A DNA stretch of 64,000 bases, taken from positions 7,998,001 through 8,062,000 of the forward strand of contig JAGUCH010000003.1 in NCBI GenBank assembly GCA_019096065.1, in the 5' to 3' direction. Below are positions 49,401 to 55,278 of the stretch, one piece after another. The translations under genes and the position numbers were made by a program. Numbering within the stretch: position 1 is the first letter of the stretch; every line of letters starts with the position of its first letter. The notes under the pieces are model-generated. The model was not told the origin of the DNA, ran no database searches, and was given only the letters and a program-made list of their open reading frames with translations. Source of the stretch: Paracyclopina nana. Its lineage: Eukaryota; Arthropoda; Copepoda; Cyclopoida; Cyclopettidae.

Positions 49401-52400
49401 ATATCTGTTCAGCTACGAATCCGCAAAAATACGAAAAGCAAAATTACGATCCATAAAACTACGAAATGTTAAACTACGAAAAGCTAAATATCCCAAAATC
49501 TACGAATCTAATTTCATAATTACGAAGCTTTGATGCACCGTAATTTTCATTTATATCCGGCCTTAATTTTTGTTCTTGGGGCTGGTCTCATTTTAATTAA
49601 GTGCCACCTTACACATTTAGCATGCATAAAGACTGCTAAGAAGATGAAGGCCTTGTCTACTTCTAATGTAATTTTTGCTTAATGTGTATACTAAAGCCAG
49701 GCTATTTTGTTGATGAGCAATTGGATCTCTGGCTTTAAAATTTGATGACAGGTGTAGCAGGGAGCGTATCAAAACATGGGCAAAAATGGCTGTTGTACCA
49801 TTTTCCTTGCTGAACACTATTTCAAGTAAAGTTTGTTTTTGAAGTCCAATGAATCAGTATCTGCTAAGAAGTCAACCAAATTAGAAGCTGAACATCAGAA
49901 CTCTGGGGATTTGACGGATTTTCTCATGCGCGCGAAAACAGCTTTTTGACCCACCATCGCGTCGATTCGTAGTTTTGCTTTTCGTAGCTGTACACTTCGT
50001 AGTTTTATGCATCTTAACTTTACTTTTCGTATTTTTGCGGATTCGCAACTGAACAGTACATTCTCTTGAAAATATACCAGTTAACGTTAATGCATTCATG
50101 AGATATAAGACACTTGACAAAAAAAAAATTCAAAAATATGAGAGGTTTCTTCACCCTCACAGAATTGAGATGAGAATAAGCATATATGTATTCTTGCAAA
50201 GCCCAACTCAAACTTTTTCACAAAAGCACAAAGGACATTTTGTCAGGAATGAAGGAAGAATAGACTCTATTCACTGGCTGTATTTGTAGTCCGCAACAGG
50301 AAGAATTCCTGTAGTCAACCCAATCCATCTGTATCGAATTTCACACACGCTACAAAAGGCCATTACCCAATTATTCCCTCATGTGTGAGCTCTAATTATT
50401 CATTACATGGTTATATGCATGGCAATCTCGAAGGGTATCGAATTACCTGTTTGGCTGTCATTTGCGTTTTGTGGCTTTGAACGATGTATCGGAATCGATC
50501 GCAGGCGATGGCTCCAATACAGAACGAGGACATGATGATGGGGAAGTCTTGGCCAGCTTTGACAAATTTGCAGAGGATCTCTGTGTTGCTGCCCAAAGGC
50601 CAGTGGCCTTCGAGGGTCGACCAGAGTGTCAAAGGTGAGGTGAAGTTGCATAGAAAGAAGTCTGAGCAGGCCAATGCCAGAATGAAGGAATTGCGAGGGT
50701 CAATGCGAAGTTTTCGAGTTGTAAGCATGGTCCATAGCAAGATTGAGTTCAGTGTCGTGCCCAGAATCATGACAGGGAAGTACAAACCGAGCAGGAGGTT
50801 GTAGGCTGAATCGGGCAATTTGGAGTGCCATTGTGCTGTCCGGATGATCTGGAATAAAGTTAAATACAGCTTACAGTTTTCTCTGTTGCAAGTCGGATGC
50901 GTATTTGCTAAGCCAAGTTGACATAGCTCTCGAATTAAAAGAGTAAAAGCACACAAATGCAACGAGTGTATGTTTAATATGGGTGTGGGTTATCTTGCCA
51001 AAAAAGCAAATTGCCAACACACACCCTCTTACATGCCTTACATATATGTAGCTTTCAGCAATAATTTGTGCTGCAATTTTACTCTTCCCTATTGCAGAAT
51101 GCCCCCTTTTGTCAGGTTAAATGTAACTTTCATGCTCAAATAACTAGAATTGAGGACAAACCTAATTATGCCGTCAACAGAAATGTTCTCGCATTTTTCT
51201 GAAGCTTTCCTTACTACGCCTCAAAAACTGACTCTCAGTTGTGTTGTGTTTCAAATTTCACCTTAAATGAAAAAATTGAGTTCCATTCTTAAAAGTCACT
51301 CCTAAAAATAAAAAGAAACGTTCATACTTGTACAAAACTACGTTTTAGAATTTTCTTTCTCATCGTCTCAGCTCTGCTTCACAAACAGAATGCAACGCAG
51401 ATATTCCATTTTTTCCAAATAAGACAAAAAAGACAAGGTGGCTGACGAATGGGGGAATATTTTTTTACACCCAATAGCCAACAAGAATGCAAATTGAATT
51501 TACAAATGCAGATTTCGTCAGGTTTTTGCTTTTTTGCTTTGCTGTTTTTTTATGGGTACTAAAGGTATGCAAACATTCCATCAGGCATTTCCCCCATGTA
51601 TAATTTCCATAATCAAACAAAGGAAAGTCAATCACTTATGCTAAAACTTGCACGAAATTGAATTAGGAAAATTAGGAGGACAAGCCTTATCATTTTGGAG
51701 AGAATCAGCAAAAAGCAGGAAAACAAGCGCGCGAACTGAGGTGAAGGGTTTCAGGCAAGAGTACGAGGCTCTCCAAAATACTTAATTTCCGCTCTATTTG
51801 ATAGGTTTTTCTATTTTTACATCTGTTATACTTGATATGATGGTTAAAATAAAAGAGAGCGAAAAGGGCTTGGGAAAAGTTAGTGAGTAGGAGCTTATTA
51901 GAATCCTCAGTTGCAGCATTCACTTGCCAACAATTCTTAATATCATATGAAGCACAAAATTTGGTAACGAGGAAAATCTAATATAAAGCTTAGAATGCCA
52001 TACAATAATTTTGTCTCAATATGAAATAGTTTGGGTGGAATTGTTAGGAGCCATCAATTTGCCATGGTATTTGGCTTAACATACTACAGTCTTGGCATGA
52101 ATAGATACACAAGGTCGATAAATTAATTCTAACGGGGGAATAAATATTAGTTTAAAAATGATGCAAATGCAAAAACTGCATTGTGTGGAAACTATTATTT
52201 CTTCACAAAACACTAATGGTTTTGGCGAAAAAACTACGATGGAACTACGTCCGGCTATGAACCATAATTAGAACGAAAAATTCCATAGAATTGCACATTT
52301 TTTCCCTTTCCCTTTGATACACATAATGCTAGCTATGAGGCAAAAGTGGCACGGAATTAACGCGTATTTCATGTAAAACCAGCTTGTGCCAGTTCTTTAA

Positions 52401-53377
52401 TGAGCGTCAGTTTTATAGGAATCCTTATTTGATTGTCGGATCAGTTTTCAAAGGTAGCTATAGCATAAGTTGATTCTTGGTGTTAGACGAGTTAGGCCCT
52501 GTTCACCTGCAATATTATCAGCAAAATAACGCGCGATATTATGATGAAATTTGCAAATATCCGGAATTTGTAAAATCATTTTTCAGATTTTGACTTCGGA
52601 ATCGGTATATTGGTACCAAAAGCCATCCTACACCAATATAAAAATTCTCAGTTTCTCAGTATTTCTCTCCAATATTTTGCCAAAATAACGGCCATAATAA
52701 GCAGGTGAACAGGCCCTTAATTACCTAAAGGGCGCGGGTGCCTTATTACATTTGCGTCATTACTGCTCTTTACATTTATGAAAAAAGCCTTCATAATTGA
52801 TGTAAGAAACATCTGTTATGGTGTGAAATGTGACACTCCTTTTTGAGACATTTATGCTACGTTTTTGCCCATTTGTGAGCCAATGCAAGTTATTTAAGAG
52901 ACATGCGCTGAAAAAAGGACTGTGCAACGCTTTTTCCCAAGAATGAGCTCCACGTTAGAGATTCTTTTCCCTAATTCTACCTTAATATGCATAAAGGATT
53001 GGCTTGTCATTAATGCCAACGCTTGAGCCATCTAGAATACATAAGCCTATATCTTTCTGATGCTAATCTGCTTGAGAGCCAAGCCATAACTTCTCTGAGA
53101 GCAACCATTTTCCAAAGATGCATTATATTACCTGGAGTACGTGAGTCAGGTTGTGAAAGAGCGGGTTTTCGCTGCTGAGAGCCACTCTCCAGTTGGACAG
53201 GTTAGTCACATCTTCTGGCTGGTCCAAGCTGAGCATGGCAAAAATGTTGACTCCCTCGGGAACAGCATTGTAGACGAGCGTCGAGTTATCTCTATTGGAG
53301 TTATCATCCTCAATCAGAATCACCCTTCGGATGATGTCAATGACCACTCCGTGCGAAGAAGATTCGGAATTGTTCAT
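33868..53377 (-). CDS. neuropeptide F/Y-type GPCR, whole gene (4 identified coding exons)
   Basis: Exons in transcript order: 53377-53132, 50848-50447, 48819-48587, 34453-33868; phases 0, 0, 0, 2 agree at every junction, giving about 488 residues. Class A rhodopsin landmarks are present: TM1 GTTLNS, TM2 LALACSD, TM3 Cys (ILCKF) and CDRFRY, TM4 W in FLWSLALAV, ECL2 YCEVDWP, TM6 FICWAP, TM7 NPILY. The ECL2 C-E-x-WP signature, the YLRLKSR end of TM5 and the RRRTRTNILLASI entry into TM6 match the neuropeptide F/Y receptor family (Drosophila NPFR type). By family it is a plasma-membrane receptor for an NPF-like peptide, usually Gi-coupled; the ligand is inferred. Oddities: DRF replaces DRY, the TM5 proline is Thr (YFLTLV), and the last intron (34454-48586) contains a 12.1-kb retrotransposon. 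Confidence 0.85.
34454..35614. other. receptor intron, part 3' of the retrotransposon
   Basis: A+T-rich intron sequence between exon 4 and the left LTR. No coding signal beyond short shadow frames. The 5-bp target duplication ATACT ends it at 35610-35614. Confidence 0.7.
35610..35614. repeat. target site duplication, left copy (ATACT)
   Basis: ATACT immediately before the left LTR, repeated exactly at 47716-47720 after the right LTR. A 5-bp duplication fits BEL/Pao integrases. Confidence 0.92.
35615..35936 (-). repeat. 3' LTR of the BEL/Pao element
   Basis: 322 bp, starting TGATAAG and ending TTCATCA on the minus strand (TG...CA ends with TGAT/ATCA symmetry). It matches the other LTR except at 35834 (T against C at 47613). 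AATAAAGCA on the minus strand (35864-35869) is a likely poly(A) signal. An 11-bp-arm palindrome with a 1-nt loop is at 35764-35786. Confidence 0.95.
35764..35786. repeat. LTR palindrome, 11-bp arms, 1-nt spacer (3' LTR copy)
   Basis: Arms AAATCCTATCC and GGATAGGATTT around one T. The RNA would fold into a perfect hairpin or the DNA could be a dimeric protein site. The same structure is at 47543-47565. Confidence 0.85.
35937..35947 (-). other. polypurine tract
   Basis: Eight G followed by AAT on the minus strand, directly adjacent to the 3' LTR. This is the expected position for the plus-strand primer. The stop codon of the extra ORF lies only about six bases upstream, so there is no internal 3' UTR. 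Confidence 0.85.
35954..38911 (-). CDS. uncharacterised retrotransposon ORF3 (985 aa) in env position
   Basis: Intact frame from ATG at 38911 (MEDPPVEPSGSRSVK) to TGA just before the polypurine tract. The frame is open further 5' to 39802, but that part overlaps the integrase C-terminus in another frame and has no Met between 39187 and 38911. There is no signal peptide. Two hydrophobic stretches (about residues 502-519, VLVIANLAGVALAIQV; about 660-676, LAVLYLVYEAVVPLVFL) are isolated, so a typical envelope glycoprotein is unlikely. Residues about 873-916 hold a Cys/His cluster: C-x4-C-x4-H-x4-C then C-x2-C-x4-H-x3-H, like tandem zinc knuckles. The middle is largely helical. Expression would need a spliced or otherwise subgenomic RNA. 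Function unknown; nucleic-acid binding is an inference from the Cys/His cluster. Its intact state contrasts with the broken integrase. Confidence 0.85.
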   Translation of the reverse strand: MEDPPVEPSGSRSVKRYNCVDYNEEISRSTKKMRWESVDQNACFNDSAPPKRRLVFTNDTKWQDGPGKYQQLFKLPSRRRHQFDADAISRRLQQQLQVKGRRYYSLGDCYIEPAEEPRLLECLKQAQAPATVREVQLELIATRFATQYGFKRAWFVEDLRKLDFVVLSLIYCNPKHAILGGRDDFGPAVVTDNRLPGERLAGRMTALERDAMRQGSIAEKTPVLRTMLICHPSVYGRYMASLAEAGIEYNPPTPTPEQQRLAAQALKIYSAIFNTIAVQRHCYLIAKDEEIPQKFTNEDITAFDLRNLLAQFPAQDVSRLRGWMINASDVIYGEEETLAELATLKLDDDTNRVMIAPTRAAAARAMYEHDCPFALAAMERREPDQSCPYPFCAMKIPLSPTGSLPSPHGGREKRTLMYYALADARSDGKAASGPFDLRLDGARLVLFYHHVQQWPAVQEALKVSDYFVTIMKTRVISIYTAGWTLAAYRRAKFKEVQPPKEAFTVLVIANLAGVALAIQVNSGGLGEPTRGVDVPPIIVKLLEDKTVRKYQFGVTRQRRCLAAIGIQAKGLCEATNRAAFAFPQPDEDILHVKTGSLFVATQLGLPVVFEPVRPERKGDKKGAKVLQEVLGDELFQEYQGRILLNISHVDYSKSWEDWHKLAVLYLVYEAVVPLVFLTREAVAIMETLNYPDRADAMRQMIFLLDQVQDVPQMASIPARGEKDVRPFGSKEYMDVHNVKPGPAFMYFTQGSLTVNDDETVLSKMADPPMDRPVDLASCTPSLVADLTDIADCGDLTILSLNQAIDELFDHGAAFPHRCLKCATSNHCATQEEAQLAEVPAAAADTVQVTVNENMSALRDVKVAKRLPLPRIDCRKKKVRCVYPPCGSLHHILAVCPLMMSRCARCKFYGHSAHHHMTVPFLRLIEDYFACAPFHSMAITLTQNITWKKRIAEDDNLEVDIEVSDELLGAMPEEGYPLSFLRPQAP
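37819..37839. repeat. palindrome in ORF3, 10-bp arms, 1-nt spacer
   Basis: Arms CCCGAGCGGC and GCCGCTCGGG around one A. The 9-bp core arms are the same as in the palindrome at 38872-38890. Confidence 0.85.
38872..38890. repeat. palindrome near ORF3 start, 9-bp arms, 1-nt spacer
   Basis: Arms CCGAGCGGC and GCCGCTCGG around one T, about 20 bases inside the ORF3 start codon. Read in a different frame from the copy at 37819-37839, so protein constraint does not explain the repeat. Confidence 0.85.
39187..40146 (-). pseudogene. BEL/Pao integrase C-terminal part (frame-shifted segment)
   Basis: 319 codons in the -1 frame relative to the preceding segment. It opens with the end of the integrase core: FSPPYGPHFNGLGEVGV, in which the Glu is the third catalytic acidic residue of the DDE triad. 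An SH3-like C-terminal region follows (HMVLVVDAKERRCDWRYGKV), typical of BEL elements, then a Lys/Arg-rich tail (KKKKEKKAKNAIRKTH). Its ATG overlaps the TGA of the upstream frame (ATGA). It could be reached by -1 slippage at the AAAA run, by re-initiation, or not at all if this is simply an indel. Confidence 0.8.
40143..40610 (-). pseudogene. BEL/Pao integrase segment between stop and frameshift
   Basis: In frame with the large gag-pol ORF but separated from it by the TGA at 40611-40613. It contains the CxxC half (DCVTCQKK) of the H2C2 zinc finger and two catalytic Asp residues (VAVDFAGPF; VRSDNGPG). It ends at TGA 40143-40145, where the frame shifts before the catalytic Glu. The integrase is thus split over three segments. 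Confidence 0.85.
40611..47336 (-). CDS. BEL/Pao gag-protease-RT-RNase H polyprotein (ends at premature TGA)
   Basis: 2241 codons from ATG at 47336, chosen because it lies just past the primer site; an in-frame Met at 47429 is inside the LTR. Gag: coiled coil near residues 375-420 (EKEKLEQERQELEKLKRQLE), Arg/Gly-rich segment about 759-835, conserved BEL Gag domain about 874-1030. Zinc knuckles are at 1096-1108 (C-x2-C-x3-H-x4-C), 1129-1142 and 1148-1161 (both C-x2-C-x4-H-x4-C). Protease motif MDTACDTNF is near 1245; the usual DSG/DTG is replaced by DTA. RT: GADVKKMYLQF and YMDDLVTGAE (1687). RNase H: LFSDASDLAY (1872) and FFTDSTCVLSW (about 1946). The integrase zinc finger begins at LHNESDHELGY (about 2222) but TGA follows 19 codons later. 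A C-to-T change at CGA could create it (inference). Confidence 0.93.
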   Translation of the reverse strand: MPRAKKRAPDSGVNVPKRVSNRLLKFAPASQEDIVKLVAEHQQVTADQLQEKLTQGKREPLFSRIKPKKKVKQPVSKSTVDFEHELEENLRAITQDRRTPSNEDQPGVTVTPPTPPLNPLPFQQRRQNVSFQEQQTIVKDFMQRLLGPEANSSDFGNKGQLPLTGQNQSMSVYTVTTTSSGGLRPGGNESLYLSPSAQEVQAINFPGQGQTLTTPLGELDDDWEPQRPGSAAGSQLSSGSDRHPPSIGRKSKEAADNILGNRREAAAREAIYLKIRDEAHKYIELARAAAKDSSYRANGLRDLSDNGGVLVAKLNSAGQDYANTLSANAAEKLMKAVEKDVVALGYHMTQLDELRIAIITDQGTQITASQTQQMSREILKLKQLEAREQESKARWIAEKEKLEQERQELEKLKRQLEVRLPDEHRDHDPNQMPPVTRSTSQGSFHVLGAAPGTDGNRLTPVTEPNTSIFTSNADTIVTSQAHVAGSSASTTTSAGAPLKTTMTNPPLPAREPQTLEDLTEADIAYIEVRAKVRSAMKALIYALQATDDEELVGRLAEDFNNALMERRRLMVAQPDLRESSFIQSLDQPLLACIQDANTELEIFQRKITTTKPPNSTKIEHYMGLEDQVQLCIDTLQKEMDLGRPRIALEDSMDKLRDAEEQRQAYLIQHADVRALDEVKLANNNYQLEISRLKAQFKNYQAIPTQKPRPVLPPPPPSRKYPVAATGGFFDQPPDPSFYQSRASHARGQQWASRKENLPPGQPPRWGRGNYGGPPGRGGGRGGPPSGDPPGPGRGNGRNGRGQGWPSRNPGSGGPPNPGDPDGNNDPDPDDDDNLSSASSSHRSNRAPQMYGAAPQFDMNMLAFYQNIKLKPMDMESFSGETPSEYFVFKQNFKFLIHDNPMVSVAEKFGRLVEKTSGTAAELFKYLPRTPENYEEALKRLEDRYGNVDKQTDYAYQHLDTVAIIDNSKTTSLSGAKSAVDRLRTYLSQIPGTNLASHHGRVRSALQFTPRALDSFNNYCQVMSPAGFTFEVFIQWCEAQLSLVMHTDRQEKKKPKTVLTVTAQDSSSEYDSEEESKLAMSTFTQQQDNPMKLYSACPMCNENHALIKCFKFKNLTFSEKKAKVREFGACFKCLRGRHRIQKCDWTYNCRVCKSPKHNVLICPETAAAAAPPKTTQPPTKQEVTAEQVLEYLKTMVQNATPAATPGTVPEVTALITNKSLSSPYFVAPAIIVNPITQQSAVINVLMDTACDTNFITTNVAKAINLSGITISQGVQMLNTQSKVKTQKVHFILKSTVTDDQEKMSAFTIECIVDNLKMPDIEKLKQRFPGLNKYQFPRLTDSRIDMLMGTQNYEWITDKEKQKPGQPFVMNTKLGHVMLYNQKKEKLCLATSIFDGAQPQGGEKEEEIKEDDFEEEEESDEKHGEYEIVMNLHKDPTKVLESLWALEAIGIGLEEEREDSRPTTKEEEYAMQILQQGMEQMPDKRYQIPVMWKPGEPSIECNYDEAVRLSVRFEGRLKQKMPQVYQAATMEIQASLASGFIRKLQPGKDDMRQGFYLPGLTVTRLDKPSTPHRVVYDCARKFAQGKCLNDTMLPGPNLLNDLLDVLLRLRTKPIVVGADVKKMYLQFQLKPNDRKYFRFCWDGECYESVSLMFGAAASPCMALFGVREHAKKFMHSHPQGAKALIQDTYMDDLVTGAETPEEAKEIVTQCNAIMKEACLPLMKWVSNCKEAIQDLDPHLKLAQSAADGGGKTLGMIVDLKDDVIKYAVPDLTPYLKKKVTLRTFASAAAKIYDPLGLLDPITLGPRLAMQQICAMRSMLKLDWDTDLEDVPSDEMKRIIRAWKRILEDFQKLNSVQFPRCIKPRGTAHLSLALFSDASDLAYASVAYLRTVANSGEIKSHLLVSKKRLAPLAERRSIPELEMMGSVLSARLSKRLRRLGWELDDIYFFTDSTCVLSWLAKSGRTWITFVGNRVSQVQRMTRGFQWRHVRTKENSADLPTRGLCVDELANNQFWLHGPKWLSQPEDQFPGPRVFDLDDEVMKAASKEFKMALAVVTQGGEAASSPGTLAHALEAAQATWLREQLRPLPVAQEDLRANYRKQVRILGWMILFASKLKMFVKRRKKLPTVTEWKEEFPEESAKQDGPMVAAAEARIILKAQLEYYKDEIKSLVKYTKFPSKSNLSGLRLCVGPWGELRTLGRLSELPIPGLARARLVIPPTDVARGILTSLHNESDHELGYKTLLN
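47374..47391 (-). other. primer-binding site, tRNA-His-like
   Basis: Two bases inside the 5' LTR, the minus strand starts TGGTGCCGCGACC. Its complement TCCCAGGTCGCGGCACCA looks like a tRNA 3' end (CCA preceded by acceptor arm GGC...). The pairing acceptor would begin GCCGCGA, close to the GCCGTGA of animal tRNA-His. The tRNA identity is an inference. Confidence 0.75.
47394..47715 (-). repeat. 5' LTR of the BEL/Pao element
   Basis: 322 bp, same length and termini as the 3' LTR with one mismatch (C at 47613). AATAAA on the minus strand is at 47643-47648 and the palindrome at 47543-47565. Confidence 0.95.
47543..47565. repeat. LTR palindrome, 11-bp arms, 1-nt spacer (5' LTR copy)
   Basis: Identical to 35764-35786. 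In the 5' LTR it lies in the transcribed leader side, about 150 bases from the primer site. Confidence 0.85.
47716..47720. repeat. target site duplication, right copy (ATACT)
   Basis: Directly follows the 5' LTR and matches 35610-35614. Confidence 0.92.
47721..48586. other. receptor intron, part 5' of the retrotransposon
   Basis: A+T-rich intron sequence between the right target duplication and the exon 3 donor (AG|GTAAGA). No coding signal. Confidence 0.7.
48587..48819 (-). CDS. NPF/Y-type receptor exon 3: TM4, ECL2, TM5
   Basis: Acceptor ATTTTTCAG, donor AG|GTAAGA (phase 2). It encodes TM4 (GFLWSLALAVAGACFVSP), ECL2 with YCEVDWPKENRYHY (disulfide Cys plus the WP of the NPY/NPF family) and TM5 (YFLTLVIVIVLYTSIYLR). 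The TM5 proline normal for class A receptors is replaced by Thr. Confidence 0.9.
48820..50446. other. receptor intron
   Basis: A+T-rich intron between exons 3 and 2. It holds the CTACGAA-rich inverted-repeat element at 49405-50056; otherwise nothing recognised. Confidence 0.7.
49405..50056. mobile_element. inverted-repeat element with CTACGAA/TTCGTAG repeats
   Basis: Termini CTGTTCAG and CTGAACAG are exact inverted repeats. They continue as TACGAATCCGCAAAAATACG against CGTATTTTTGCGGATTCG. Within about 95 bp of each end the motif (C)TACGAA occurs repeatedly in one arm and TTCGTAG in the other. The middle is unrelated and has no ORF of note. Flanks TATAT and TACAT might be an imperfect 5-bp target duplication. 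The superfamily is unassigned. Confidence 0.7.
50447..50848 (-). CDS. NPF/Y-type receptor exon 2: TM1, TM2, ECL1, TM3
   Basis: Acceptor TTTATTCCAG, donor AAACAG|GTAATT, phase 0 at both ends; 134 codons. It encodes TM1 (LLLGLYFPVMILGTTLNSIL), ICL1, TM2 (FILALACSDFFLCNFTSPL), ECL1 with the conserved W (GHWPLG), the TM3 Cys (EILCKFVKAG) and TM3 ending CDRFRYIVQS, so DRF stands in the DRY position. Confidence 0.92.
50849..53131. other. receptor intron
   Basis: A+T-rich intron between exons 2 and 1, with the Tourist-like MITE at 52495-52716. No other coding or repeat signal I can support. Confidence 0.7.
52495..52716. mobile_element. PIF/Harbinger (Tourist)-like MITE
   Basis: 222 bp with 16-bp near-perfect terminal inverted repeats (GGCCCTGTTCACCTGC; complement of right end GGGCCTGTTCACCTGC). 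It is flanked by the direct repeat TTA (52492-52494 and 52717-52719). A 3-bp TTA duplication with GGGCCTGTT-like ends is typical of PIF/Harbinger MITEs. Subterminal AAAATAACG also occurs near both ends in direct orientation. No ORF. Confidence 0.8.
53132..53377 (-). CDS. NPF/Y-type receptor exon 1: extracellular N-terminus
   Basis: 82 codons from ATG at 53377 to donor CTCCAG|GTAATA (phase 0). It encodes a hydrophilic N-terminus with four N-glycosylation sequons (NNS, NST, NLS, NLT), as expected for a peptide GPCR. The frame stays open upstream without a Met to a TAA at 53552-53554, with the same raised G+C, so this exon may extend 5' to about 53551 with the true start in an earlier exon. Confidence 0.75.
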
Positions 53378-53554
53378 CGTGTCAGCGAGGCAAGAGCTGA
53401 TAGGAGAATGGGGCCTCCAGAGGCCGCCAATGCAACGATCTGAGTCGACAAATGTGGTTGTGGAGAGGACTTCGTTGAGGCCGCCGCTGAGCTTCGCCAG
53501 CTCTAAGCAGAGAATTTTTCTCTTCGCGCCCTCCTCGTGGAAAAATGAGACTTA

Positions 53555-55269
53555 AGCCACATACATGACCTTAAAAGTGACGTTTACTTTAAAATATTGT
53601 ATTTATCAATGCAGTAGGTTCAATGATGGAATATGTAGCACTACCTGCTTTTTAAAGCTTTCTAAAACTAGAAGGTCTCAAAACTGAATTGCTAACCCAT
53701 TTTATTGAAGTAGAAGAAAAGGATAGCCTGAAAGATATGGCTATTAGATGTGGAATTGGTGGTTTTTCTCCTAGCTCCAAATTGCTCATAAATAGAGCTC
53801 GTAAATTGGCAAATTTCATAATTTTTGCCTCATTTCTATACTTTTTTCTGAGTTATACTGATTGAGGGTAGATGGCTCATTAGATTACCCACATGGGATA
53901 AGGTACACTGTACTGCATTATTGGATATCATAATTAGGTGTGTATCTAAATAGCACATCAAGAAGAAGTTTTGGAGCAAATAAGAAATCAATCTTCTTGA
54001 GTGCACACACCACTCGCACTGCAATAGAAATCTATTTACACCAATTCTAATGCTGCAATCCTCTGCAGCGTGCATCCATCACCCTATTTCCCTAGTGCTC
54101 GTCATATTTGTATTTTTCGGACCAACCTAATAATCATGTCAACTTTCATCACTTTCAAATATGCTTTATTCTGGCATAGAAGGAGAAAGCAAATTAAATT
54201 GTAGATGATTGATGCGTCGAACGTAACTGCAAGTTGGTGTTACGTAAGCCATGATGTAATACGGGAATGACTTGACAATTAGTAGCTAAACTGGGTAGAG
54301 AAAAAGGTGATAAAAAAGTACATTATTTACAATGGCCCTAGTACGATCCCATCGAATTTTTGCGCTAATGATGAAGAAGTAATTAAAAAAGAAGTAGCTG
54401 GAACTAGCCCAATAAATTTCGTGTCTTGAGCAACTTGGTGTACTTTTACATGCTTCTTCTTAAGAAATGAAATTCTTTCAATTTTTTCCCAACTTTCTGA
54501 CTTTTGCTTTAACTTATCTTGTATCTGCCAAAAGTTACTAGTGATGGATAGCAGCGCAGTGAGAAGAAGATACATGACTTCCTGCTTTTTTCGGACAATT
54601 CTGTGCTTTGCTTCGGCTTGCATCACCACTATTCTTAGATTGCGATAAGTATCATCGCTTTCATTTCAGAATTTTAATTTGATACCTATTTTACTCAAAA
54701 TGTTTATACTAGGTAGTTAAAAGCCTATAGAATGAAATGTAAAGTTATTGCGCATTTTGCTAACGATTTCCCCCACTCAACATGCTCCAATTATGCCAAT
54801 TTTTGGCATAGTATATCTACTAAATCTGAAAGCGATTAGCATCATCAAGAGCTCGTGAAGTTATGCAAGGCTCTTCTCCTGTGTATCCATGTAATTCGAA
54901 AAAACGATCAAATTATCCCCTTTTATGGGCGCTACATCACTTAGAATGGGCTGAGCCAATTTTTCGGAGATTAGCCAAATGTCTCTGCAACACGAGAGAT
55001 GAAAAATGATCCAATTAATTTGCGTTTCAAAAGCGACCACCCGCATAAGTCTTGTCGGAATTTCATAATAGCCTCAAAAACGGCAATAAAGTACCACATA
55101 ATAAGAAAGCATCTAGTGGTAATATATTGCAAAATATAACATAGCGAAAGCAGCATATGTCAGAACCTGTGAAATTTATGGATGGTCATAAGATATTGAG
55201 TATGAGCTAGCTAGGGGATGATTTAGCAAGACATCAGATACATTGTGAAAATGTAGAGATGCATAGACG
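53555..55269. other. region between the receptor and the fold-back element
   Basis: A+T-rich, no supportable gene. It may include upstream non-coding or short coding exons of the receptor. A minus-strand 100-codon frame at 54327-54629 has no recognisable domain. Confidence 0.45.
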
Positions 55270-55278
55270 AAAATGGAC
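55270..55278. repeat. 9-bp target site duplication, left copy
   Basis: AAAATGGAC directly precedes the fold-back element and is repeated exactly at 57954-57962. Confidence 0.9.
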
